Assembly: GCF_050948175.1 (NCBI RefSeq) | Contig: NW_027490129.1 | Span: forward strand, 62,001 to 126,000 | Direction: 5' to 3' | From: Xylocopa sonorina | Taxonomy: Eukaryota; Arthropoda; Insecta; Hymenoptera; Apidae | Length of the DNA stretch: 64,000 nucleotides | Shown here: piece after piece, positions 41,115-53,000 of the stretch | Layout of the letters: each line of letters opens with the position of its first letter | Position numbering within the stretch: position 1 is the first letter of the stretch | Position numbers and translations under genes: made by a program | The notes under the pieces: model-generated | Database searches by the model: none | Told to the model about the DNA's origin: nothing | Seen by the model: only the letters and a program-made list of their open reading frames with translations

Positions 41115-42346
41115 TGATACTGACGGTCGTTATTTTCGATGGCTCTTCTAGCTATCGCGTTATTGTATTGGCGTTTTCGGCACTCATCGATTGTGTGCCC
41201 TGGGAATTTGCAATACCTGCAAGTAATTTCGACGCGGTCGCGCGGTGCGTACTGACCGCGCGGAGGTCCCGTTATTTGCGGTCTTGTGTCCTGGACGCGG
41301 CGCGAGTCCCTCGGCGGTTCATCGCGAGGGTAAGAGTTATATGGCCGAGGGTTGTTAATAGCCCTACAGTCACGCGTAGTATGATTCCTACTATTGCACT
41401 TATGACAAAAGGTTTCTACTCGGCGTTCGTTAGGGACGAATTCGCTACGCGAGCGCGGTGTGACTAATCTTTCCTTGTCGAGTTCGTACCTGCGATAAAG
41501 TTCTTTTGCGTGTGCGAACGCGTCGTTGTATGTCTCGTATATTCGGGTATTCATAGATAAGCGGATTTCCGGGATAAGGCCGTCGCAAAAACACCTTAAG
41601 GTGAGCGAATCTATCCCCGAGCGCGAACTAATTATTTCGTCCGAATCATAACGTTCGCAGTCAATCGCTGCGTTCCTCAAATCTTTAATTCGGCCGATAA
41701 AGTCTAAAATATGTTCCCCGGGTCGCATAAACGTGTTTGCCAACTCGCCGCGGTAATGGTCGGTAGATTTCGTTGACCCGAAAGCCGACCGTAGAATTTC
41801 AGTTAATTGTCTAATCGAGGTACACGGTTCGTCCTCGACGGCCAGGTAGGCGCGGCCCCGAAGACGGTTAATTATTAGCCGAGTAAGTGAAGGCTCCCCT
41901 TCTGGCGAAACTAAGTCCTTTGCTCGTTTACACGCCCGAATAAATTGGAGCAGTGGAATATTCTTTCCGTCGAATATTGGAACCGTCTCTAGAGCTTCTC
42001 GGAACGAAAGTTTGTCTGTTTGCGGCGTTAACGTTTCGGATATGGAGGTAGCAAACGGTTGTGTACGAGGCGTACCGACAGAAATAGTTTCAGCGTTACT
42101 TGAACGAGTTGCGCGAAGGGAATCTAATTCTTGCCGTAGTAATTCGATTTGGTTTGTAAGGTTCATAACTGTCTGATCCCTATCTCCATTCGCGGAAGTA
42201 GTAGCAATCGGGGTTGTATGTGCGGCGGCGGCGCCGTTTGAAGCGGGCGGTTCATGGAAATCCAAAGTTCGGCGGTGTTCGGTTTCGATAGCGGAATCCT
42301 TTTGAGTTTGCAGTCGCGTGCGTTTTATTGGCGTGCGCGTAGCCAT
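41015..42346 (-). CDS. gag: Gag polyprotein, element B
   Basis: 443 aa. The ATG at 42346 is in a strong context (CAGCCATGGCT) and starts MATRTP, as in element A. A coiled-coil-like stretch (about 60-80) precedes the capsid-like region with GRAYLAVEDEPC and YRGELANTFMRPGEHILDFI. Two complete CCHC knuckles follow: C314-C317-H322-C327 and C376-C379-H384-C389. Basic arginine-rich sequence lies between them. The C-terminal 30 or so codons overlap pol. The protein would assemble particles and bind the genomic RNA. Confidence 0.95.
   Translation of the reverse strand: MATRTPIKRTRLQTQKDSAIETEHRRTLDFHEPPASNGAAAAHTTPIATTSANGDRDQTVMNLTNQIELLRQELDSLRATRSSNAETISVGTPRTQPFATSISETLTPQTDKLSFREALETVPIFDGKNIPLLQFIRACKRAKDLVSPEGEPSLTRLIINRLRGRAYLAVEDEPCTSIRQLTEILRSAFGSTKSTDHYRGELANTFMRPGEHILDFIGRIKDLRNAAIDCERYDSDEIISSRSGIDSLTLRCFCDGLIPEIRLSMNTRIYETYNDAFAHAKELYRRYELDKERLVTPRSRSEFVPNERRVETFCHKCNSRNHTTRDCRAINNPRPYNSYPRDEPPRDSRRVQDTRPQITGPPRGQYAPRDRVEITCRYCKFPGHTIDECRKRQYNNAIARRAIENNDRQYQGNANGLPTRRETVREAASNRHVLALTEEIEEM
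41066..41114 (-). promoter_or_regulatory. -1 ribosomal frameshift site, element B
   Basis: G GGA AAC at 41114-41108 in the gag frame, a 6-nt spacer, then GGCCTC (41101-41096) able to pair with GAGGCC (41071-41066). The layout equals that of element A although the enclosed bases differ. Confidence 0.8.
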
Positions 42347-42394
42347 GGCTGTTCGCGTACCCTATCAGTCGAATTACAGCAGAGTATGCGCGAC

Positions 42395-42413
42395 TATCCC
42401 ACCGCTGTCACCA
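42395..42413 (-). other. Primer-binding site, element B (tRNA-Leu-like)
   Basis: TGGTGACAGCGGTGGGATA in sense, 6 nt from the 5' LTR and identical to element A. Confidence 0.8.
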
Positions 42414-42419
42414 ATTTTA

Positions 42420-44033
42420 TGTCACGTCCGGCGAAATAACTTTTCGTTTATCCGGAGGCTTCACGACACCAGCCTATTTGTTCGAAATTCGGTCCGCGGA
42501 AACGCGTTACGACCGGGTTCGACTATTTCAGCTAACGCGACACGGACAAAACACTCGCGATTCGCGGATATTAGGAGTTGGAAATATTACCTTTGCTGAT
42601 TTCGATCTCGATACGTTGGTAAAATTCTCGCCGTGGATCGTTGATTGGTATCGACGTAGGTGCTGGCCTGTTGATTGAGGTTGATAATTCAATGAGCTTC
42701 CAGCGAAGCGGGAAACTGCGACTCGGATGCGAAGCGGATTCGGTGGAGACTGTAGATATCGCAGCAACCTCGGCTGCGGAAACAGGAGACTCGGCGTTGC
42801 TGGAGACTTCGGAGAGATGCTGCTGAGTAGGTGCGGAGACAGGTTGCTGGTACACGGGGATCCGGGATACGTTACCGAAGTATCCACGCACAAGTGAGCG
42901 AAGGAAATTCTTCCTACCCGCGCGTCGTGTTCTTCGCGAACCGGAATCACGCCCCATTCACCCAGAGTTTTCTGTACTAACAGACAATGCTCGGAAGGAT
43001 AAGCGGCGGTCCGCTCTATCGCAACTCTGCAAAGCTGAGTTCTATACTCCTTCGAGGTGATGGGAAGCTACCCAGTTGTATGGAAGAGACACGTGGAAGA
43101 ATTCGTTGTTACTGTTTGTATTAAGCGCGAGAAGTGGCATTTGATTTAGTAGATATAGGAATTAGTAGATATGGTATTAAACTCAAAAACTAGATGTAGT
43201 AAAATAAATGGAATATATTCTAAGTTAAAATTATACAAAGTTGAAATTATTCTAAGTTAGAACTAAGGAAATAGAAATACTAGCGCGTAGCCTAGACCCC
43301 ACATTGAGGCGGCTAATGGCTCGAGTATAAGAAATGGTACTGGAGGATTCGACTCCTCGGACTGGAATCTCGAAGTAGACTGACTCTCTGGAGTCGCGTC
43401 TCGGACCTCCTCGGTTCGCGAGGCGCTTCGGTCGCGGGCGCTCGTAGTGGGGAGCGCGAAGTCCAGCGAGTGGGGACTCGCGGCTCGTGGTGGGGCTAGC
43501 TGCGCGTGTCGTTGGCGCAGGCGCGTCTTAATATATAATCATATACCTACGGACTTAGAATTACGTGTGTGTTGTGGTGTGTTACAATATGTGTCATGAG
43601 TACTTAGATTTAGGATTATAATACATGTACATAGATGTAATATATGAGTTAAAAATAGTATACAGGGTCTGGCAATGTTGGTTCCCTAAACTGGAACAGT
43701 CCCCATTCCGGTGACGGGCTGCGACTTCTTCCCTCTGGACGGAGTCCTCGATGCGAGGGAGGCGGGGATGCTCGTAGGTGCGAGCGAGACAGCGTTGCTC
43801 GTTGGTGCGAGCGAGACAGCGTTGCTCGTTGGTGCGAGCGAGACAGCGTTGCTCGTTGGTGCGAGCGAGAAAGAGGTGTTCCTACGTGCGTGTGAGCGCG
43901 TGCGCCCGTGCGCGCGCGAACGCTGCTGGTTGCTGAATCTGCAGGCGTGTACGGCAGGTTGCCTGCGTGCAGGGGTTGATGCTGGAGGCGGTGAGGAGGC
44001 TGATGGGTGGCAGGCGCTACGCCTGACGTCACA
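42420..44033 (-). repeat. Element B, 5' LTR (1614 bp)
   Basis: Partner of 34828-36441, with the same ORF, hairpin motif (43000-43018) and 27-bp units (43771-43878). I saw no difference between the two. It would supply the promoter for gag-pol; the AT-rich stretch at about 43530-43660 is a candidate core promoter region. Confidence 0.96.
42571..42957 (-). CDS. Small LTR-encoded basic protein ORF, element B (5' LTR copy, 128 aa)
   Basis: Identical to 34979-35365. Here it precedes gag in the transcript. Start at the ATG at 42957; the conserved basic core is residues 9-26. It is in a different frame from gag, so a read-through fusion is not possible without splicing or shifting. Confidence 0.65.
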   Translation of the reverse strand: MGRDSGSRRTRRAGRKNFLRSLVRGYFGNVSRIPVYQQPVSAPTQQHLSEVSSNAESPVSAAEVAAISTVSTESASHPSRSFPLRWKLIELSTSINRPAPTSIPINDPRREFYQRIEIEISKGNISNS

Positions 44034-44037
44034 CTAA
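44034..44037. repeat. Target-site duplication of element B (right copy, CTAA)
   Basis: CTAA follows the CA end of the right LTR and runs on into GTTTCATG satellite. Confidence 0.93.
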
Positions 44038-47000
44038 GTTTCATGTTAAGATATAATCTTCACTGCGAAGTGTCATGTACACCTCGTTCTCACTTCAAAA
44101 GAATGTAAATGCGACATTTCCTTGTTAGGAAATAGCGTTTGCAGATGTCTCCGTATCGAAGCAATGGTTTTCTAACGGTTCCTAAATCGCGATATCGCAT
44201 CTCAGTTCCAAGTTTCATGTTAAGATATAATATTCATTGCGTAGTGTCACGTATGCCTCGTATTCACTTCAAAAGAATGTAAATGCGACACTTCCTTGCT
44301 AGGAAATAGCGATTGCAGATGTCTACGTATAGTAGCAGTAGGGTTCTAATGCTCCTTCTAACGGGATATCGCATCTCTTTTCTATGTTTCACGATAAGAT
44401 ATAATATTCATTGTGGATTGTTATATATACCCCGTATTCACTTCGAAAGAATGTAAATGCGACACTTCCTTGCTAGGAAATAGTGTTTGCAGATGTCTAC
44501 GTATCGAGGCAATAGAGTTCTAATGCTTCTTCAATCGCTATATTGCATCTCATTCCTATGTTCCATGATGAGATATAATAATCACTGTGCAGTGTTATGT
44601 ATACCTCGTATTCACTTCAAAAGAATGTAAACGCGACACTTCCTTGCTTGGAAATAGCGTTTGCAGATGTCTACGTATCGAAGCAATAGATTTCTAAAAC
44701 TTGCTAATTCGCGATATCGCATCTCATCTCTATGTTTCATGATAATTTATAATATTCATTGCGATGTGTCATGTATACCTCGCATACACTTCAAATGAAT
44801 GCGAATGCGACAGCTCCTTGCTAGGAAGTAGAGTTTGCAGATGTCTACGTATCGTAGCATTAGAGTTCTAATGCTTCTCAAAACGCGATATCGCTACTCA
44901 TTACCATGTTTCATGATAATATATAATGTTCACTTTTGAGTGTTATATATACCTCGTATTCACTTCAAAAGAATGTCAATGTGACACTTCCTTGCTAGGA
45001 AACAGCGTTTGCAGATGTCTACGTATCTAAGAAATAGAGTTCTAAAGCTTGATAATTCAAGATATCGCATCTCATTTCTATGTTTCATGATAATATATAA
45101 TATTCATTGCGAAGTGTCATGTGTACCTCGTATTCACTTCAAGAGAATGTAAACGCGACACTTCCTTGCCAGGAAGTAGCGTTTGCAGATGTCTACATAT
45201 TGTAGCATGATTGTTCTAATGCTTCTCAAAACGCGATATCGCTACTCATTACTATGTTTCATGATAATATATAATATTCATTGCGAAGTGTCATGTATAC
45301 CTCGCATACACTTCAAATGAATGTGAGTGCGACATTTCCTTGCTAGGAAATAGTGTTTGCAGATGTCTACGTATCGAGGCAATAGAGTTCTAATGCTTCT
45401 TCAATCGCTATATTGTATCTCATTCCTATGTTTCATGATAAGATATAATATTTATTGTGCAGTGTTATGTATACCTCATATTCACTTCACAAGAATGTAA
45501 ATGCGACATTTCCTTGCTAGGAAGTAGCGTTTGCAGATGTCTACGTATCGAAGCAATAGATTTCTAAAGCTTGCTAATTCACGATATCGCATCTCATATC
45601 TATGTTTCATGATAATATATAATATTCATTGCGAAGTGTCATGTATACCTCGCATACACTTCAAATGAATGTAAATGCGACACTTCGTTTCTAGGAAATA
45701 ACGTTTGCAGGCGCCTATGTATCGAAGCAATAGAATTCTAATGCTTCTTAAATCGTCATATCGCATCTAATTTCTATGTTTCATGATAAGATATAATATT
45801 CATTGTGCAGTGTTATGAATACCTCGCATTAACTTCAAAAGAATGTAAATGCGACACTTCCTTGTTTGGAAATAGCGTTTGCAGATATCTACGTTTCGTG
45901 GCATTAGAGTTCTAATGCTTCTCAAAACGCGATATCGTTTCTCATTTCTATGTTTCATGATAATATATAATTTTTATTGCGAAGTGTTATGTATACCTCG
46001 TATTCACTTCAAAAGAATGTAAACGCGACACTTCCTTGCCAGGATATAGCGTTTGCAGATGTCTACGTATCGAAGCAATAGATTTCTAAGACTTGCTAAT
46101 TCGCGATATCGCATCTCATATCTATGTTTCATGATAATTTATAATATTCATTGCGATGTGTCATGTATACCTCGCATACACTTCAAATGAATGCGAATGC
46201 GACAGCTCCTTGCTAGGAAATAGAGTTTGCAGATGTCTACGTATCGAGGCAATGGAGTTCTAATGCCTCTTAAATCGCTATATTGCATCTCATTCCTATG
46301 TTTCATGATGAGATATAATAATCACTGTGCAGTGTTATGTATACCTCGTATTCACTTCAAAAGAATGTAAACGCGTCACTTCCTTGCTTGGAAATAGCGT
46401 TTGCAGATGTCTACGTATCGAAGCAATAGATTTCTAAAACTTGCTAATTCACGATATCGCATCTCATTTCTATGTTTCATGATAAGATATAATATTCATT
46501 GTGGAGTGTTAGGTACACCTCGTATTCACTTCAAAATAATGTAAACGCGACACTTCCTTGCCAGGAAATTGCGTTTGCAGATGTCTACGTATCGTAGCAT
46601 TAGAGTTCTAATGCTTCTCAAAACGCGATATCGCTACTCATTACCATGTTTCATGATAATATATAATATTCATTGCGAAGTGGCATGTATACCTCGTATT
46701 CACTTCAAAAGAATGTAAATGCGACACTTCCCTGCTTGGAAATAGCGTTTGCAGATATCTACGTATCGAAGCAATAGAGTTCTAAAGCTTCTTAAATCGC
46801 CATATCGCATCTCATTTCTATGTTTCATGATAAGATATGATATTCATTGTGCAGTGTTATGTATACCTCGCATACACTTCAAATGAATGTGAGTGCGACA
46901 ATTCCTTGCTAGGAAACAACGTCTGCAGATGTCTACGTATCGTAGCATTAGAGTTCTAATGCTTCTTAAATCGTCATATCGCATCTCATATCTACGTTTC

Positions 47001-50000
47001 CTGATAAGATATAATATTCATTGCGAAGTGTCATGTATACCTCGTATTCCTTTCAAAAGAATGTAAATGTGACACTTCCTTGCTAGGAAGTAGCGTTTGC
47101 AGATGTCTACGTATCGAGGCAATAGAGTTCTAATGCTTCTTAAATCGCCATATTGCATCTCATTTCTATGTTTCATGATAATTTATAATATTCATTGCGA
47201 AGTGTCATGTATACCTCGCATACACTTCAAATGAATGCGAATGCGACAGCTCCTTGCTAGGGAATAGAGTATGCAGATGTCTACGTATCGAGGCAAAAGA
47301 GTTCTAATGCCTTTTAAATCGCTATATTGCATCTCATTCCTACGTTTCATGATGAGATATAATAATCACTGTGCAGTGTTATGTATACCTCGTATTCACT
47401 ACAAAAGAATGTAAACGCGTCACTTCCTTGCTTGGAAATAGCGTTTGCAGATGTATACGTATCGAAGCAGTAGATTTCTAAAACTTGCTAATTCGCGATA
47501 TCGCATCTTATATCTATGTTTCATGATAATTTATAATATTCATTGGGATGTGTCATGTATACCTCGCATACACTTCAAATGAATGCGAATGCGACTGCTC
47601 CTTGCTAGGAAGTAGAGTTTGCAGATGTCTACGTATAGTAGCATTAGAATTATAATTCTTCTCAAAACGCGATATTGCTACTCATTACCATGTTTCATGA
47701 TAATATATAATGTTCATTGTTGAGTGTTATATATACCACGTATTCACTTCAAAATAATGTAAATGTGACACTTAGTTGCTAGGAAATAGCGTTTGCAGAT
47801 GTCTACGTATCGAAGCAATAGATTTCTAGAGCTTGCTAATACGCGATATCGCATCTCATATCTATGTTTCATGATAATATATAATATTCATTGCGAAGCT
47901 TCATGTATACCTCGCATACAATTCAAACGAATGTGAATGCGACAGTCCCTTGCTAGGAAATAGTGTTTGCATATGTCTACGTATCGAAGCAATAGACTTC
48001 TAGTGCTTCTTAAATCGCCATATCGCATCTCATTTCTATGTTTCATGATAAGATATAATATTCATTGTGCAGTGTTATGAATACCTCGTATTAACTTCAA
48101 AAGAATGTAAATGCGACACTTCCTTGTTTGGAAATAGCGTTTGCAGATATCTACGTTTCGTGGCATTAGAGTTCTAATGCTTCTCAAAACGCGATATCGT
48201 TTCTCATTTCTATGTTTCATGATAATATATAATTTTTATTGCGAAGTGTTATGTATACCTCGTATTCACTTCAAAAGAATGTAAACGCGACACTTCATTG
48301 CCAGGATATAGCATTTGCAGATGTCTACGTATCGAAGAAATAGACATCTAATGCTTCTCAAAACGCGATATCGCTTCTCATTTCTATGTTTCATGATAAT
48401 ATATAATATTCATTGCGAAGTGTTATGTATTCCTCGTATTCACTTGAAAAGACTGTAAATGTGACACTTCCTTGCTAGGAAGTAGCGTTAGCAGATGTCT
48501 ACGTACCGAAGCAATAGAGTTCTAATGCTTCTTAAATCGTCATATCGCATTTCATTTCTATGTTTCATGATAAGGTATAATATTCATTCCGAACTATCAT
48601 GTATACGACGCATTCCTTTCAAAAGAATGTAAATGCGACACTTCCTTGCTACGAAATAGCGTTGGCAGATGTCTACGTATCGAAGCAATAGAGTTCTAAT
48701 GCTTCTCAAAAAGTGATATCGCATCTCAATCCTGCGTTTCATGATAAGATATAATATTCATTGTGGAGTGTTATGTATACCTCGTATTCACTTCAAAAGA
48801 ATGTAAACGTGACACTTCCTTGCCAGGAAATAGCGTTTGCAGATGTCTACGTATCGTAGCATTAGAGTTCTAATGCTTCTCAAAACCCGATATCGCTACT
48901 CATTACTATGTTTCATGATAATATACGATACTCATTGTGGAGTGTTATGTATACCTCGTATTCACTTCAAAAGAATGTAAATGCGACACTTCCTTGCTAG
49001 GAAATAGCGTTTGCAGATGTCTAGGTATCGAAGCAATGGATTTCTAAAGCTTGCTAGTTCGCGATATCGCATCTCATATCTGTGTTCCATGATAATATAT
49101 AATATTCATTGTGGAGTGTTATGTATACCTCGTATTCACTTCAAAAGAATGTGAATGCGACAGTTCCTTACTAGGAAATAGTGTTTGCAGATGTCTACGT
49201 ATCGAAGCAATTGGGATCAAATGCTTCTTAAATCGCCATATCGCTTCGCATTTCTATGTTTCATGATAATATATAATATTCACTGCGATGTGTCATGTAT
49301 ACATCGCATACACTTCAAATGAATGTAAATGCGACGCTTCCATGCTAGGAAATAGCGTTTGCAGATGTCTACGTATCGAAGCAATAGTGTTCTAATGCTT
49401 CTTAAATCGTCATATAGCATCTTATATCTACGTTTCCTGGTAAGATCGAATATTCATTGCGAAGTGTCATGTATACCTCGCATACACTTCAAATGAATGT
49501 GAATGCGACAGTTCCTTGCTAGGAAATAGTGTTTGCACATATCTAGTATCGAAGCAATAGAGTTCTAAAGCTTCTTAAATCGCGATATCGCATCTCATTT
49601 CTATGTTTCATGATAAGACATAATATCCGCTGTGCAGTGTTATGTATATCTCGTCTATACTTCAAATGAATGGAATTGCGACACTTCCCTGCTAGTAAAT
49701 AGCGTTTGCAGATGTCTACGTTTCGTGGCATTAGAGTTCTAATGCTTCTCAAAACGCGATATCGCTTCTCATTTCTATGTTTCATGATAATATATAATTT
49801 TCATTGCGAAGTGTTATGTATACCTCGTATTCACTTCAAAAGAATGTAAACGCGACACTTCCTTGCCAGGAAATAGCGTTTGCAGATGTCTACGTATCGA
49901 AGAAGTAGACATCTAATGCTTCATAAATCGCCATATCGCATCTCATTTCTATGTTTCATGATAAGATATAATATTCATTGTGCAGTGTTATGTATATCTC

Positions 50001-53000
50001 GTCTGTACTTCAAATGGATGTAAATGCGACACTTCCTTGCTAGGAAATAGCATGTGCAGATGTCTATGTATCGAAGCAATAGGGTTCTAAAGCTTCTTAA
50101 ATCGCGATATCGCATCTCATTTCTATGTTTCATGATAAGATATAATATTCATTTTGCAGTGTTATGAATACCTCGTATTCAGTTCAAAAGAATGTAAATG
50201 CGACACTTCCTTGCTTGGATATAGCGTTTGCAGATGTCTACGTATCGAGGCAATAGTTTTCTAATGCTTCTTAAATCGTCATGTCGCATCACATTTCTAT
50301 GTTTCATGATAATATATAATACTCATTGTGAAGTGTCATGTATACCTCGCATACACTTCAAATGAATGTAAATGCGACACTTCCTTGCTAGGAAATAGCG
50401 TTTGCAGATGTCTACGTATCGAAGCAATAGTGTTCTAATGCTTTTTAAATCGCGATATCGCATCTCTTATCTATGTTTCATGATAATATATAATATTCAT
50501 TGCGAAGTGTCATGTATACCTCGCATACACTTCAAATGAATGTGAATGCGACAGTTCCTTGCTAGGAAATACTGTTTGCACATATCTAGTATCGAAGCAA
50601 TAGAGTTCTAAACCTTCTTAAATCGCGACATAGCATCTCATTTCTATGTTTCATGATAAGATATAATATTCAATGTGCAGTGTTATGAATACCTCGTATT
50701 CAATTCAAAAGAATGTAAATGCGACACTTCCTTGCTAGAAAGTATGGTTTGCAGATGTCTTCGTATCGAAGCAATAGAGTTCTAATGCTTCTTAAATCGT
50801 CATACCGCATCTCATTTCTATGTTTCATGATAAGACATAATATCCGTTGTGCAGTGTTATGTATATCTCGTCTATACTTCAAATGAATGGAGTTGCGACA
50901 CTTCCCTGCTAGTAAATAGAGTTTGCAGATGTCTACGTTTCGTGGTATTAGAGTTCTAATGCTTCCCAAAACGCGATATCGCTTCTGATTTCTATGTTTC
51001 ATGATAATATATAATTTTCATTGCGATGTGTTATGTATACCTCGTATTCACTTCTAAAGAATGTAAATGCGACACTACCTTGCAAGGAAATAGCGTTTGC
51101 AGATGGCTACGTATCGAAGCAATAGGGATCTAATGCTTCTTAAATCGCCATATCGCTTCTCATTTCTATGTTTCATGACAATATATAATATTCACTGCGA
51201 AGTGTCATGTATACCTCGCATACACTTCAAATGAATGTAAATGCGACACTTCCTTGCTAGGAAATAGCGTTTGCAGATGTCTACGTATCGAAGCAATAGA
51301 GTTCTGATGCTTCTTAAATCGTCATATAGCATCTTATATCTACGTTTCCTGATAAGATAGAATATTCATTGCGAAGTGTCTTGTATACCTCGTATTCCTT
51401 TCAAAAGAATGTAAATGCGACACTTCCTTGCTAGGAAGTAGCGTTTGCAGATGTCTACGTATCGAAGCAATAGAGTTCTAATGCTTCTTAAATCGCCATA
51501 TCGCTACTCATTACTATGTTTCATGATAACATATAATATTCATTGTGGAGTGTTATGTATACCTCGTATTCACTTCAAAAGAATGTAAATGCGACACTTC
51601 CTTGCTAGGGAATAGCGTTGGCAGATGTCTACGTTTCGAAGCAATAGATTTCTAATGCTTCTCAAAAAGCGATATCGCATCCCATTCCTATGTTTCATGA
51701 TAATATATAATATTCATTGCGATGTGTCATGTATACTTCGCAAACACTCCAAACGAATGTGAATGCGACAGTTCCTTGCTAGGAATTAGTGTTTGCAGAT
51801 GTCTACGTATCGAAGCAATAGAGTTCTAAAGCTTCTTAAATCGCGATATCGCATCTCATTTCGATGTTTCATGATAAGATATAATGTACATTGTGCAGTG
51901 TTATGTATACCTCGTATCCACTTGAAAAGAATGTTAACGCGACACTTCCTTGCTAGGAAATAGCGTTTGCAGATGTCCACGTATCGAAGCAATAGTGTTC
52001 TAATGACTCATAATCGCGATATTGCATCTCATTTCTATGTTTCATGATAAGATATAATATTCATTGTGCAGTGTTATGTATTCCTCGTATTCACTTGAAA
52101 AGGCTGTAAATGTGACACTTCCTTGCTAGGAAGTAGCGTTAGCAGATGTCTACGTACCGAAGCAATAGAGTTCTAATGCTTCTTAAATCGTCATATCGCA
52201 TTTCATTTCTATGTTTCATGATAAGGTATAATATTCATTCCGAACTATCATGTATACGACGCATTCCTTTCAAAAGAATGTAAATGCGACACTTCCTTGC
52301 TACGAAATAGCGTTGGCAGATGTCTACGTATCGAAGCAATAGAGTTCTAATGCTTCTCAAAAAGTGATATCGCATCTCATTCCTGCGTTTCATGATAAGA
52401 TATAATATTCATTGTGGAGTGTTATGTATACCTCGTATTCACTTCAAAAGAATGTAAACGTGACACTTCCTTGCCAGGAAATAGCGTTTGCAGATGTCTA
52501 CGTATCGTAGCATTAGAGTTCTAATGCTTCTCAAAACCCGATATCGCTACTCATTACTATGTTTCATGATAATATACGATACTCATTGTGGAGTGTTATG
52601 TATACCTCGTATTCACTTCAAAAGAATGTAAATGCGACACTTCCTTGCTAGGAAATAGGGTTTGCAGATGTCTAGGTATCGAAGCAATGGATTTCTAAAG
52701 CTTGCTAGTTCGCGATATCGCATCTCATATCTGTGTTCCATGATAATATATAATATTCATTGTGCAGTGTTATGAATACCTCGTATTCACTTCAAAGGAA
52801 TGTAAATACGACCCTTCCTTGCTTTGAAATATCGTTTGCAGATGTCTAGTATCGAAGCAATAGAGTTCTAAACCTTCTTAAATCGCGACATCGCATCTCA
52901 TTTCTATGTTTCATGATAAGATATAATATTCAATGTGCAGTGTTATGAATACCTCGTATTCAATTCAAAAGAATGTAAATGCGACACTTCCTTGCTAGAA

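Larger units (their letters stand above)
34828..44033 (-). mobile_element. Complete Ty3/Gypsy LTR retrotransposon, element B (9206 bp)
   Basis: Same plan as element A: 5' LTR 42420-44033, 6-nt spacer, tRNA-Leu-like primer-binding site, gag, pol in the -1 frame, polypurine tract, 3' LTR 34828-36441. Both LTRs are 1614 bp with TG...CA ends and I found no difference in the stretches compared by eye. Gag and pol are open, there is no env, and all enzymatic motifs are present. A and B are clearly related in RT and integrase but their LTRs are mostly unalike. B is thus a separate family and a very recent insertion. Confidence 0.96.
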
